A stretch of 64,000 bases of DNA, taken from NCBI RefSeq assembly GCF_001277255.1, contig NZ_CP012264.1:62001-126000 (forward strand). The letters run 5' to 3'. This document shows, piece by piece, positions 32,544 through 42,229 of the stretch. The DNA comes from Cronobacter condimenti 1330. GTDB taxonomy: Bacteria > Pseudomonadota > Gammaproteobacteria > Enterobacterales > Enterobacteriaceae. Each line of letters starts with the position of its first letter. Within the stretch, counting starts at the first letter, position 1. The position numbers and the translations under genes were made by a program. The notes beneath the pieces were generated by a model that made no database searches, was not told the DNA's origin, and saw nothing but the letters and a program-made list of their open reading frames with translations.

Positions 32544-34415
32544 ATGGACAGTAAACTGCTCGAATACTACAACCGAGAGCTGGCGTATCTGCGCGAAATG
32601 GGCGCGGAATTCGCCGAACGCTACCCGAAAGTGGCGGGCAGGCTCGGTATGCGCGGGATAGAAGTAGCAGACCCGTACATCGAGCGCCTGATGGAAGGCT
32701 TTGCCTTTCTCACCTCCCGCGTACAGCTCAAAATGGACGCCGAGTTTCCACGCTTCTCCCAGCGCCTGCTGGAGATGCTGGCGCCAAATTATCTCGCGCC
32801 CACACCCTCGATGGCGATTGCTGAACTGCACCCGGACAGCGCCAAAGGGGATTTAAGCAACGGGTTTGTGGTGCCGCGCGGCACCATGATGGACAGCCAG
32901 TTACTGAAAAAGAACGGCGTCACCTGTAGCTACGCGACCGCGCACGATGTGCGTCTGCTGCCGCTGCATATCAGCCAGGTTGAACTGGGCGGCGTGCCGG
33001 CAGATGCGCCGTTAAGCCAGTTGGGTTTAAGCCAGCGCGGCGCAGTCAGCGCCCTGCGCGTGCGTATCGCCTGCGACGGCCCGGTGATGCTCAACCATCT
33101 TGATTTCGACCGGCTCGATTTCTTCCTGAGCGGGCCGGATATCCAGGCGCTGCAGCTGCTGGAACTGCTGATGGAGCATCGCGTCGGCATCTTCTGTCAG
33201 ACCGTCGGCCCGAAACCAGCGCGCGTCGTTTTGGGTGACGACGCGCTGCGTCAGGAAGGCTTTGACGCTGACCAGGCGCTGCTGCCAGACGACCTGCGCA
33301 ACTTTGACGGCTACCGCCTGTTGCAGGAGTATTTCGCCTTCCCGGCGCGCTTCCAGTTCCTGAGCCTGCGTGGCATCAGCAAACTGCTGGCCCAGAGCGG
33401 CCAGTCCAATGCCTTTGATATCATCATTCTGCTGGATAAAACCGACACGCCGCTGGAGCGCGTGGTTGATAAAAGTCATCTGGCGATGCATTGCACGCCG
33501 GTTATCAACCTGTTCCCGAAAATCGCCGAGCGCCAGAAGCTCACCGAAGGCTTAAGCGAATATCACCTGGTGGTGGATAACATTCGCCCGCTCGATTACG
33601 AGATTTTCTCGGTCAGTAAAATTTACGCCAGTGAAGACGGCCAGCGTGACGATCAGGTTTTCCGGCCCTTCTGGAGCACCTGGAGTCGTGACGGCGGCAA
33701 CTATGGCGCCTATTTCTCACTGCGTCGCGAGCAGCGCGCGCTCTCTGAACACGCGTTGCGTTATGGCACACGTACCGGGTATATCGGCTCTGAAGCGTTC
33801 GTGTCGCTGGTGGACGCCAACCACGCGCCGTGGCGCGACGAGTTGCGTTACATCACTGCGGAAGTCATGTGCACCAGCCGCGATCTGCCGCTGATGCTGG
33901 CGCAGGACATGGGGCAGTTTGTGCTGCCGGATTCCATGCCGGTGCGCGCGCTCACCATGCGCAAAGGCCCGACACCGCCGCGCCCGGCGCTGGCGGAAGG
34001 CTTCAGCACCTGGCGGCTTATCAGTCAGCTGCAAATGAACTATTTAAGCCTGATGGACGCGGAAGACGGCGAGGGCGCCGCGGCGCTGCGCCAGTTGCTC
34101 GGTCTGTACGCGCGGCTTGCAGAATCGCCCGTGGCGCGCCAGATAGACGGCATTCGCCAGTGCGTGCTGGAGCCGGTGCACCGTCGCGTGCCGGAACCGG
34201 GGCCGATTGTGTTCGCCCGCGGTGTTGGCATCTCCATGACGGTCGATGAGCAGGCGTTTTCCGGCTCCAGCCCATGGCTGCTTGGCAGCGTGCTGGAGCG
34301 CGTCTTCGCGCGGCTCGTGTCGATGAACAGCTTCACCGAGTTCACCCTGAAGAGCCAGCAGCGCGGCGAAGTAGGGTACTGGGGCCCGCGGATGGGTAAA
34401 AGGGCGTTGATATGA
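32544..34415 (+). CDS. tssF: T6SS baseplate subunit TssF
   Basis: The 623-residue protein is of standard length. It opens with MDSKLLEYYNRELAYLREMGAEFAERYPKVAGRLG and contains DPYIERLMEGFAFLTSRVQLKMDAEFPRFSQRLLEMLAPNYLAPTPSM. With TssG it forms the baseplate wedge that anchors VgrG and TssK. It shares an ATGA overlap with tssG. Confidence 0.96.
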   Translation: MDSKLLEYYNRELAYLREMGAEFAERYPKVAGRLGMRGIEVADPYIERLMEGFAFLTSRVQLKMDAEFPRFSQRLLEMLAPNYLAPTPSMAIAELHPDSAKGDLSNGFVVPRGTMMDSQLLKKNGVTCSYATAHDVRLLPLHISQVELGGVPADAPLSQLGLSQRGAVSALRVRIACDGPVMLNHLDFDRLDFFLSGPDIQALQLLELLMEHRVGIFCQTVGPKPARVVLGDDALRQEGFDADQALLPDDLRNFDGYRLLQEYFAFPARFQFLSLRGISKLLAQSGQSNAFDIIILLDKTDTPLERVVDKSHLAMHCTPVINLFPKIAERQKLTEGLSEYHLVVDNIRPLDYEIFSVSKIYASEDGQRDDQVFRPFWSTWSRDGGNYGAYFSLRREQRALSEHALRYGTRTGYIGSEAFVSLVDANHAPWRDELRYITAEVMCTSRDLPLMLAQDMGQFVLPDSMPVRALTMRKGPTPPRPALAEGFSTWRLISQLQMNYLSLMDAEDGEGAAALRQLLGLYARLAESPVARQIDGIRQCVLEPVHRRVPEPGPIVFARGVGISMTVDEQAFSGSSPWLLGSVLERVFARLVSMNSFTEFTLKSQQRGEVGYWGPRMGKRALI

Positions 34416-35455
34416 GTGAGACGCTGCCGCCGAACGCGCCGGTAAAAAGCGCGTCCCGGTTGCCGGAAGGTTACTGGCAACAGATGATGGCCGCGCCGTG
34501 GCGCTACGATCTGTTCCAGATGCTGCGTCGTATTGATGCGCAGGGTGGCGAACGTTACCGCCTGGGCCGCGCGCCGCTACCGCGGTTTGAGCCGCTGCGT
34601 ATCGGTCAGCAACCGTCGATGGCGTTCGCGCCGTCCACGCTTGCGACCGTAAAGCCGCGCGAGAATACGCCGCTGCACGATGTGTCGATTTTAAGCTTCG
34701 GCCTGTTTGGCCCGAATGGCCCGCTGCCGGTGCACCTGACCGAATATGCGCGCGAGCGGCTGTATCATCATCAGGATGACAGCATGAGCGCGTTTGCGGA
34801 TGTGTTTCATCACCGCCTGACGCTGCTGTTTTACCGCGCCTGGGCCGACGCTCAGCCGACGGCGTCGCTCGACCGTACCGACGGGCCGCGTATTGAAAAA
34901 TATCTCGCCTCGCTGATTGGTATGGGCCAGCCGGGACAGATGGAAAAGGGCAGCCTGAGCCATCACGCCCGTTATTCGCTGGTCGGCCATCTGTCGCGCA
35001 ACGGGCGCGACGCCGAGGGGCTTGAGAAAATCCTGCGCCACTATTTCAAGGTGCCGGTGACGATTGTGCAGAACATCCCGCAGTGGATGCCGCTAACCGA
35101 ACGCGAGAAAGCGCGGCTTGGCGCGGGTCGCCGGCTGCCGCGTCTGGGTGATGCGGCGTTTCTCGGCGTGGCGGTGCGCGACGTACAGCATAAATTCCGC
35201 ATTGAAATCGGCCCGCTGGATGAAGAGACCTACCAGCGTTTTCTGCCCGGCGAGCCGTGGGTGCAGGAGCTGCGCGACTGGGTGCGTCAGTACATGGGTA
35301 TCGAATATGAGTGGGAAGTGCGTATCAGCCTGCGTCATGAAGACGTTAAGGGCGTGACGCCGGGCGGTACAGGTCGTCTGGGCTACAGCGCCTGGCTTGG
35401 CAAACAGCCCACGCCACAACCGCGCGGCGATCTGGTTTTTCGCCCGGAAAGGTAA
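34412..35455 (+). CDS. tssG: T6SS baseplate subunit TssG
   Basis: The 347-residue protein has the family features YDLFQMLRRIDAQGG, LPVHLTEYARERLYHHQDDSMSAFADVFHHRLTLLFYRAWADAQP and RLPRLGDAAFLGVAVRDVQHKFRIEIGPLD. It forms the wedge with two TssF copies. It is translationally coupled to tssF and is the last structural gene before the AT-rich DUF4225 pseudogene insertion and clpV. Confidence 0.95.
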   Translation: MSETLPPNAPVKSASRLPEGYWQQMMAAPWRYDLFQMLRRIDAQGGERYRLGRAPLPRFEPLRIGQQPSMAFAPSTLATVKPRENTPLHDVSILSFGLFGPNGPLPVHLTEYARERLYHHQDDSMSAFADVFHHRLTLLFYRAWADAQPTASLDRTDGPRIEKYLASLIGMGQPGQMEKGSLSHHARYSLVGHLSRNGRDAEGLEKILRHYFKVPVTIVQNIPQWMPLTEREKARLGAGRRLPRLGDAAFLGVAVRDVQHKFRIEIGPLDEETYQRFLPGEPWVQELRDWVRQYMGIEYEWEVRISLRHEDVKGVTPGGTGRLGYSAWLGKQPTPQPRGDLVFRPER

Positions 35456-35524
35456 AAATTGCGGGACAGGATGTCATACGTTAGTTACCCCAACGAGTAA
35501 CGTAATAACAAGGATGTTCATATA

Positions 35525-36220
35525 ATGGATTATACAAATAAGAAGATAGAGGACTTATCTCATAAAATAATAGGGTTAGCCTCAGCAATCAGCATACAAT
35601 ACTTGCCAGATTATAGATCCAGAAGCAAATTTATTTCAGAAGCAGACGCTCTGATCTATGAAATTATACGAAATTTCAGGATTAATTGTCTTTCAGTTTC
35701 TGGTGCTGAAAAAATGTTTTTTTTCGCCCAGGTTAAAAAAGAAAAAATAAATAACGTTGTTAATTTAATCCTCAAGCAGGTTGGCTTCGTTGGCGGCGGT
35801 ACACAAATTTTAGCAGGATATGGAGTTTGTGCGGCTACTGTTGGGTTGGCTTGCGCAGCGTTTGGTTCATCATTAGTCGCGCATGGCTTAAATAACATGT
35901 TCGAGAATGGTTATTATCTGATGTACAGAAAGGATAAGCCTGGACTAACTCGTCAAGGTTATCGATATGTGGCATAAAAATGAGGTCAATCTAGCAAGGA
36001 AGCCGATTCTGCTTATGCAGAAGTGGATTTAACATTATCTACTTATGGATGAGGAAGGCATGTGCTCCGCGAAGATTCATATCGACTATTTCGTCATATT
36101 AATAGTGATTTTATTCGTGGTTGGCGAGAGATGGGTAAGGGGTCGCTTGTTACTGAAATGGGTGTTGATTCTACGACACTATATGGAACATACCCGTTAT
36201 CTCAGGAAGGGAAAAAATAA
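35525..36220 (+). pseudogene. DUF4225-type protein, inactivated by three in-frame stops (likely former T6SS effector)
   Basis: An intact first part of 150 codons contains a glycine-rich membrane-like core (FVGGGTQILAGYGVCAATVG, then LACAAFGSSLVAHGLNNMFENGYYLMYR) typical of DUF4225. It ends at TAA 35975-35977. Reading on in the same frame, past TGA 35981-35983 and TGA 36050-36052, the sequence keeps coding a family-like C-terminus (VLREDSYRLFRHINSDFIRGW, then GSLVTEMGVDSTTLYGTYPL), ending at TAA 36220. The 232-codon frame is otherwise unshifted. The final stop overlaps the next ATG, as in an effector/immunity pair. AT-rich DNA and the position between tssG and clpV suggest an acquired cassette. 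Confidence 0.8.
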
Positions 36221-36537
36221 TGCACAGTGAAACAGTGCTTAGTCAGCCCGGCGGCTGGGTTAATGGGGCTTACCTCATAGTGTTGCTGGCGTTGCTGGCG
36301 CTGTTTAGCGTGATAAAATTCCGACGACAACCGGGTTCTGCGGTCATAAAAGTGACCGCCTTTTTCTTTATTCTTGCTGGCGCACTTCTTCAGTTTTTTA
36401 TTTTTCGTTATGGACTAACCGGGGTTTACGAACGGGCTGGCTACTTCCCGCAAGACGCGCTCTGGGTGCGTTTAGCGGGGCTTGCGTTCTGTTGCGCTTA
36501 CGCGTTTTGCCTGCCTTTACGTCATGCCCGCCATTAA
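36220..36537 (+). CDS. small integral membrane protein, probable immunity partner of the DUF4225 protein
   Basis: The 105-residue protein has three predicted transmembrane helices (about residues 14-31, 42-60 and 80-97). Its ATG overlaps the last base of the ancestral stop of the upstream DUF4225 frame (TAATG), so the two were once translationally coupled. Inner-membrane immunity proteins of this size commonly neutralise pore-forming effectors. The effector is broken but this gene is intact. Its function is inferred from position only. Confidence 0.65.
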   Translation: MHSETVLSQPGGWVNGAYLIVLLALLALFSVIKFRRQPGSAVIKVTAFFFILAGALLQFFIFRYGLTGVYERAGYFPQDALWVRLAGLAFCCAYAFCLPLRHARH

Positions 36538-36583
36538 TTTTGTTTGTTGCGTTAACTACGCACCTACCTGAACGGAACCGATC

Positions 36584-39199
36584 ATGTCAGAAATCAGCCG
36601 TGCCGTACTGTTCGGCAAACTGGATACGCTGTTGTTTACCTCGCTGGAAAGCGCCACCTCCTTCTGCAAGCTGCGCGGCAACCCCTATGTGGAGCTGGCG
36701 CACTGGCTGCATCAGCTGATGCAGCAGCAGGACGGTGATTTACAACATCTGATCCGCCATTTTTCACTGGATGAAGAGGCGCTGAGCCGGGATATCGTGG
36801 CAGCGCTGGATCGCCTGCCGCGCGGGGCGAGTTCCGTTTCCGATCTCTCGGAGCATATCGACAGCGCAGTTGAGCGCGCATGGGTGTACGGTTCGCTGAA
36901 ATTCGGCGTGACGCGCATTCGCGGCGGCCATCTGCTTATCGGCATTCTGAAAACCTTTAACCTGGCGAACGTGCTGAAAGGCATCTCCAGCCAGTTCAAC
37001 CGCATCAGCGCAGACTTGCTGGTAGAGCAGTTCGACGCGATTTTTGCGGGCAGCAAAGAAGCCCAGCAGGCGGTCGCGGCAGCGCCTGACGCCGGCGGTA
37101 ACGCGCCGGTACAGCAGGGAACGCTGGCGCAGTACGGCCAGGATCTCACCGCGCGTGCGCGCGAAGGCAAAATCGACCCGGTGGTGGGGCGCGATGAAGA
37201 GATCCGCCAGATGGTGGATATCCTGATGCGTCGTCGTCAGAACAACCCGCTGCTGACCGGCGAGGCGGGCGTGGGTAAAACCGCGGTCGTGGAAGGCCTC
37301 GCGCTGCGTATCGCCGCAGGCGACGTGCCGGAGCCGCTGCAAAACGTACAACTGTGGCTGCTCGATATCGGCATGTTGCAGGCGGGCGCGGGCATGAAAG
37401 GCGAATTCGAAGCGCGCCTGCAGGGGCTGATTAACGAAGTGCAGTCCAGCGCCACGCCGATTGTGTTGTTCATTGATGAAATCCACACGCTCATCGGCGC
37501 GGGTGGCCAGCAGGGCACCGGCGATGCCGCGAACCTGTTGAAACCAGCGTTAGCGCGCGGTCAGCTGCGCACCATTGGCGCCACCACCTGGGCGGAATAT
37601 AAAAAATACATTGAGAAAGACCCAGCGCTGACCCGCCGCTTCCAGACCGTGCAGGTGCATGAGCCGGATGAAGAGAAAGCCGTGCTGATGCTGCGCAGCA
37701 CCGTATCACCGCTCGAAAAACATCACCGCGTGCTGCTGCTCGATGAAGCGGTCAGCGCGGCGGTGAAACTGTCTCACCGTTACATCCCCGCGCGTCAGTT
37801 GCCGGATAAAGCCGTCGCGCTGCTGGATACCGCCTGCGCCCGCGTTGCCGTCAGCCAGAGCGCGCCGCCGCCGCAGTTAGAAGATTGTCTGCACCGCATC
37901 GCGGCGCTGGATGTGGAAGCGGAAATCGCCGAGCGTGAAGCCCGTGTGGCGGTTGGCGACAGCGATCGCGTGGCGCGTCTTAACGCCGAACGTGAGGCGC
38001 TGGAAACCGAACGCGACGCGCTCACCGCCCGCTGGGAAGAAGAGCGTGCGCTGGTGGATGCCATCATCGCCCTGCGCGCCGAGTTGCATATGGCCGATGA
38101 AGAGGCGCAACCTGCGCTGCGTGAGACGCTGGCGGAGCGCCAGAACGCGCTGGCAGCCGTTCAGGGCGACGCACCGCTGCTGTTCGCCGCGGTGGACGCC
38201 AACGTGGTGGCGGCCGTGGTATCTGACTGGACCGGCATCCCGCTCGGCCGTATGGTCAAAAACGAAATCGACGCCGTGCTAAACCTCGCCGATACGCTGA
38301 ACCAGCGTGTTATCGGTCAGCGTCACGGGCTGGAGCTTATCGCTAAACGCGTGCGCACCTCCCGCGCGCGTCTCGATGACCCGAACAAACCGGTGGGCGT
38401 GTTTATGCTCTGCGGCCCGTCTGGCGTCGGTAAAACCGAAACCGCGCTGGCGCTGGCGGAATCGCTGTACGGCGGCGAGCAGAACGTCATTACCATCAAC
38501 ATGAGCGAGTTCCAGGAAGCGCACACCGTATCGACGCTCAAAGGCGCACCTCCGGGATATGTGGGCTACGGCGAAGGCGGCGTGCTGACCGAAGCGGTTC
38601 GTCGTCGTCCTTACAGCGTCGTACTGCTCGATGAAATCGAAAAAGCGCACCCGGACGTGCATGAGATTTTCTTCCAGGTGTTTGATAAAGGCTGGATGGA
38701 AGATGGCGAAGGCCGCCATATCGATTTCCGTAACACGATTATTATCCTGACGTCGAACGTCGGCACCGATCTTATCAGTGCCATGTGCGCCGACCCGGAC
38801 CTGATGCCGGAGCCAGAAGCGCTGAGCGGTGCACTGCGTCAGCCGCTTTTGCAGGTTTTTCCGCCTGCACTGCTGGGCCGATTGCTGGTTGTGCCGTATT
38901 ATCCGTTAAGCGACGCGATGCTGGCCGAAATTGTGAAATTGCAGCTTAAGCGGATCCAGCGTCGTCTTTCGGAAAATCACGGTATTATTTCTGAATTCGA
39001 CGACAGCGTGATTACCCAGATTGTGGCGCGTTGCACCGAGGTGGAGTCCGGCGGCCGTATGGTCGATGCGATTCTTACCAACACCCTGCTGCCGCAGATG
39101 AGCCAGATATTGCTCACCGCGAGCGCGCAAGACGAGAAATATCGCCGCCTGCGCGTCACCTTCGAGCAGGGTGAGTTTCAGTGTCAGTTTGCGGCGTAA
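36584..39199 (+). CDS. clpV: T6SS sheath-disassembly ATPase ClpV (TssH)
   Basis: The 871-residue AAA+ protein has an N-terminal double-Clp domain (residues about 1-150), a first ATPase with Walker A GEAGVGKT at 226-233, a middle coiled-coil (about 420-530), and a second ATPase with Walker A GPSGVGKT at 611-618 and FFQVFDKGWMEDGEGR. ClpV hexamers bind the contracted TssBC sheath and recycle its subunits. Its start lies 46 bases after the membrane immunity-like gene. ppkA follows 30 bases downstream. Confidence 0.96.
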   Translation: MSEISRAVLFGKLDTLLFTSLESATSFCKLRGNPYVELAHWLHQLMQQQDGDLQHLIRHFSLDEEALSRDIVAALDRLPRGASSVSDLSEHIDSAVERAWVYGSLKFGVTRIRGGHLLIGILKTFNLANVLKGISSQFNRISADLLVEQFDAIFAGSKEAQQAVAAAPDAGGNAPVQQGTLAQYGQDLTARAREGKIDPVVGRDEEIRQMVDILMRRRQNNPLLTGEAGVGKTAVVEGLALRIAAGDVPEPLQNVQLWLLDIGMLQAGAGMKGEFEARLQGLINEVQSSATPIVLFIDEIHTLIGAGGQQGTGDAANLLKPALARGQLRTIGATTWAEYKKYIEKDPALTRRFQTVQVHEPDEEKAVLMLRSTVSPLEKHHRVLLLDEAVSAAVKLSHRYIPARQLPDKAVALLDTACARVAVSQSAPPPQLEDCLHRIAALDVEAEIAEREARVAVGDSDRVARLNAEREALETERDALTARWEEERALVDAIIALRAELHMADEEAQPALRETLAERQNALAAVQGDAPLLFAAVDANVVAAVVSDWTGIPLGRMVKNEIDAVLNLADTLNQRVIGQRHGLELIAKRVRTSRARLDDPNKPVGVFMLCGPSGVGKTETALALAESLYGGEQNVITINMSEFQEAHTVSTLKGAPPGYVGYGEGGVLTEAVRRRPYSVVLLDEIEKAHPDVHEIFFQVFDKGWMEDGEGRHIDFRNTIIILTSNVGTDLISAMCADPDLMPEPEALSGALRQPLLQVFPPALLGRLLVVPYYPLSDAMLAEIVKLQLKRIQRRLSENHGIISEFDDSVITQIVARCTEVESGGRMVDAILTNTLLPQMSQILLTASAQDEKYRRLRVTFEQGEFQCQFAA

Positions 39200-39229
39200 C
39201 GCCATCATCAAGCAGAGAGTTTTCCAAAC

Positions 39230-40642
39230 ATGACGGATTACGAAAACAACCGGACTGTACCCAACGCCCTGCCGATTGGTTACCGTTTCAATGAGTTTGA
39301 AATTAAGGAAGTGATTGGTGGTGGCGGTTTCGGCATTGTCTATCGCGCCTGGGACCATCAGCTTGAGCGTACCATTGCGATTAAAGAGTTTATGCCGTCA
39401 TCGCTGGCGGTACGTAATGACGACATGCGTCTGGTGTTGCGCAGCGACCGCTTCAGCAGGGCGTTTACGGCGGGTCTGAACAGCTTTATTCAGGAGGCGC
39501 GTCTGCTGGCGCGCTTCAACCACCCGAATCTGCTGCACGTGCTGCGCTTCTGGGTGCAAAACGACACGGCCTACATGGGCACCGTGTTCTACAGCGGCAC
39601 GACGCTGTCGCGCCTGAGCAAGCAGCATCCGGAGATGATCAACGAGGCGTGGATCCGCCGCACGCTGCCGATGCTGTTCGGGGCCATTAAAACGATTCAC
39701 GATGAAGGTTATCTGCATCGCGATATCTCGCTGGACAACATTCAGATCCAGGACAACGGCCTGCCGGTGCTGCTGGATTTCGGCTCGGCGCGCCGCAGCA
39801 TCGGGAATATCTCCGATGAAACCGAAACCATGCTGCGTCCGGGCTTTGCGCCTATCGAGCAGTACACCGACGATAACGAGAGCGAGCAGGGGCCGTGGAC
39901 GGATATCTACGCGCTTGGCGCGGTGCTGCATACGCTGATTATGGGCTCGCCGCCGCCGGTGAGCGTGGTGCGCAGCATCGCCGACAGCTACCGCCCGCTC
40001 GCTGAAGTGCGCCCGGAAGGTTATTCACTGCCGCTGCTGCAGGCTATTGACCGCGCGCTGGCGCTGAAAATGGAAGATCGCCCGCAGTCGATTGACGACT
40101 TCGCCGCACTTATCGAAATGCCGGTTGCCGGGCTTGATGATGTGATGAGCGTGAAAAAGCCAGGTACGATGCTGGTGCCGGTGGAAGAAGAAGAGACCAC
40201 ACCTGCCGCAGAAACCGGCTGGCGTCGTTATAAAGTACCGGGGCTGATTGCTGCGGGCGTGCTGGTTGGCCTGATCGCAGGCGGACTGCTGTTTAGCGGC
40301 GGTTCTGACAACCCGTCGGCGGAAACGGCGAGCAACGACAGCGCGCCGCGCGAGCAAGAACCTGCGCAGCAGCCGGTGCAGAACACCGCGCCTGCGACCA
40401 CGACCACCCAGGACGCCGCGCCGGAGCAGAACGCGCCGGTAGCGCAAATTTACGTGCGCATGAGCGACGGCGAACAACTCTCGCTTAACGGCAAAACGCA
40501 AACCGTGACGCCTGCCGAGAACGGCTTTGCCTCGCTGCAACTGCCCACCGGTGAATATCTGCTGGTGATTAAAGGGCGTGGCCAGTCCCGCAGCCAGACG
40601 ATTAATGTCTCTCGCCCGGGCACCTGGCTTGTAAACCCGTAA
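39230..40642 (+). CDS. ppkA: T6SS serine/threonine kinase PpkA
   Basis: The 470-residue Hanks-type kinase has the glycine loop GGGGFG at residues 30-35, the ATP-binding Lys52 in AIKEF, the catalytic HRD at 163-165 (Asp165) and the metal-binding DFG at 183-185. A transmembrane helix near residues 338-356 is followed by a Pro/Ala/Thr linker and a small periplasmic domain ending SRSQTINVSRPGTWLVNP. It would sense an envelope signal and phosphorylate the FHA protein to start assembly, opposed by PppA. The kinase motifs are complete, so it should be active. Confidence 0.94.
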   Translation: MTDYENNRTVPNALPIGYRFNEFEIKEVIGGGGFGIVYRAWDHQLERTIAIKEFMPSSLAVRNDDMRLVLRSDRFSRAFTAGLNSFIQEARLLARFNHPNLLHVLRFWVQNDTAYMGTVFYSGTTLSRLSKQHPEMINEAWIRRTLPMLFGAIKTIHDEGYLHRDISLDNIQIQDNGLPVLLDFGSARRSIGNISDETETMLRPGFAPIEQYTDDNESEQGPWTDIYALGAVLHTLIMGSPPPVSVVRSIADSYRPLAEVRPEGYSLPLLQAIDRALALKMEDRPQSIDDFAALIEMPVAGLDDVMSVKKPGTMLVPVEEEETTPAAETGWRRYKVPGLIAAGVLVGLIAGGLLFSGGSDNPSAETASNDSAPREQEPAQQPVQNTAPATTTTQDAAPEQNAPVAQIYVRMSDGEQLSLNGKTQTVTPAENGFASLQLPTGEYLLVIKGRGQSRSQTINVSRPGTWLVNP

Positions 40643-40648
40643 GGATAC

Positions 40649-40697
40649 CGGGAGGCGTTCAGGCAGCGCTTACGCAGCCATCCCACCGCGCCTCCCG
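40649..40697 (+). terminator. possible hairpin after ppkA
   Basis: The arms CGGGAGGCG (40649-40657) and CGCCTCCCG (40689-40697) pair perfectly but enclose a 31-base loop and lack a T-tract. The spacer between ppkA and the lipase gene may therefore only attenuate read-through. Confidence 0.35.
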
Positions 40698-40762
40698 TCC
40701 TGACTCCGGCTTGTGACGTTAAAACACGCCGGCAGGCGAATACCCGCTACAGGACAAAGCGT

Positions 40763-42229
40763 ATGTACCACATCAAAATTGTCTCTATTTTCCGTGAGAA
40801 CGTCCCGCCCGCGCAGTTTGAGAGGATTATGCGTCCGGACATCGCTGCACAGTGGGTAATGTCTGTGCCGGATAACACCGTACGCTCGCTTTTCTCGCGT
40901 TACGATCAGTTTCAACCGACGACCCGTTCCAGCCCGTATCAATCCGGGCGCGATCTTCGCAAGCTGGTGGCGCAGGAGTTCTGGTATGGCAACCTGGTGG
41001 CGATTGATGAAAGTTCGCGACCCTGGTCGTCCACGACCGAACTCTATTACATCAATCAGAAAGGAGAGCTGACGCCCACCTACGCGCCGCGATCTTTGTC
41101 GTTCCCGTTAGGCAGTATCATCGTGCGCTATGGCGCGATGGTGCGTGTCTATCGGACGCTTCCGCCGCCGACCGTCAGACCGGCGCAGGTCGTGAAATCG
41201 AAAGCCGCAATAGGCCCTGAGCTGGCGACACCAGGCAAAGACACGCTCAAGACCGCCGCGCAGCTTAAAGCGATGACCAAGGCGGAGCGCTGGCAGGCGC
41301 GTAAAGATCTCATCAGCAAGGGCAACGCCAGTATCTACCCCGATGCGCAGATTGCCGCGAAGCGTCTTGCCGATAACAACATCGCCGTCGAAAAGGCCAA
41401 GCTTGCGGGGAATGTTTATAAGACAGTTAACCCGCTGGAAGCCACACCCGGTGTGCCGGAGGGATGGTCAGATATCAGTAATGACGCTGAGGCCCTGAAT
41501 AAGCTCGGCCTGAAAAGCAGCATGCTGTATGACAATCCCGCGTCCCCGGATTTTCTGGCGCGTGTCTATAAGCCGGATCCTGCCGTCTTTGGCAGCGACA
41601 TGAACCCGACGGTAGTGTTCAGGGGCTCAAGGGAGCCGGAATTTGCCTCTGTGGGAGATAACCTCTCTTCGCTGTGGAGTAAAGGTGAGCTGGCACCCGT
41701 GAAAAACGGCGCGGACTGGTCGAACAACTTTGCGCAGGGGATGGGTAAAAATTCCACGTATTACCAAAGTGCGGTGACTATCGGCGACAAGCTGGCGAAA
41801 TCCGGTCAGAGCGTCGATATCGCTGGCCACTCACTGGGCGGTGGTCTCGCCTCTGCAGCTTCCATGGCAAGCGGCAAACCGGGCTGGACGTTTAACGCCG
41901 CCGGGCTTCACAGCAGCACTGTGGAAAAATATGGCGGCAGTGTGTTGGGTAAAACCGATGATATCCAGGCCTACCGCGTTGAAGGAGAACTGCTGACGAA
42001 AGTGCAGGAAGTGAATGTCTGGGAAGACCTTAAGACAATGAAAGGCCTGCCCGTACCGACGCTGCTCAAAGAAGGGGTATCTGCGCTCAGTCCAAACGCC
42101 GCAGGCATTCCGCACGATCTCGCCGGAGGCACCGGCAGCGCGCTGGAGCGCCACGGTATTGACCAGGCTATTAACTGTATCGAGCAGCAAAAAGATGAGG
42201 ATATCGCCATCATCGGGAGTCGCCTGTGA
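40763..42229 (+). CDS. T6SS lipase effector (GxSxG, Mbeg1/DUF2974-like) with a novel N-terminal domain
   Basis: The 488-residue protein has an alpha/beta-hydrolase domain from about residue 170: VVFRGSREPEF, then the nucleophile elbow GHSLGGG with Ser357, and GWTFNAAGLHSSTVEKYGG. It should hydrolyse phospholipid in the target membrane. Residues 1-140 (RPDIAAQWVMSVPDNTVRSL, SLSFPLGSIIVRYGAMVRVY) do not look like PAAR or DUF4150 and probably serve loading. From about residue 172 it is paralogous to the PAAR-like lipase at 54351. It overlaps the ankyrin immunity gene by four bases (GTGAGA). I see no signal peptide, as expected for a T6SS substrate. Confidence 0.8.
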   Translation: MYHIKIVSIFRENVPPAQFERIMRPDIAAQWVMSVPDNTVRSLFSRYDQFQPTTRSSPYQSGRDLRKLVAQEFWYGNLVAIDESSRPWSSTTELYYINQKGELTPTYAPRSLSFPLGSIIVRYGAMVRVYRTLPPPTVRPAQVVKSKAAIGPELATPGKDTLKTAAQLKAMTKAERWQARKDLISKGNASIYPDAQIAAKRLADNNIAVEKAKLAGNVYKTVNPLEATPGVPEGWSDISNDAEALNKLGLKSSMLYDNPASPDFLARVYKPDPAVFGSDMNPTVVFRGSREPEFASVGDNLSSLWSKGELAPVKNGADWSNNFAQGMGKNSTYYQSAVTIGDKLAKSGQSVDIAGHSLGGGLASAASMASGKPGWTFNAAGLHSSTVEKYGGSVLGKTDDIQAYRVEGELLTKVQEVNVWEDLKTMKGLPVPTLLKEGVSALSPNAAGIPHDLAGGTGSALERHGIDQAINCIEQQKDEDIAIIGSRL

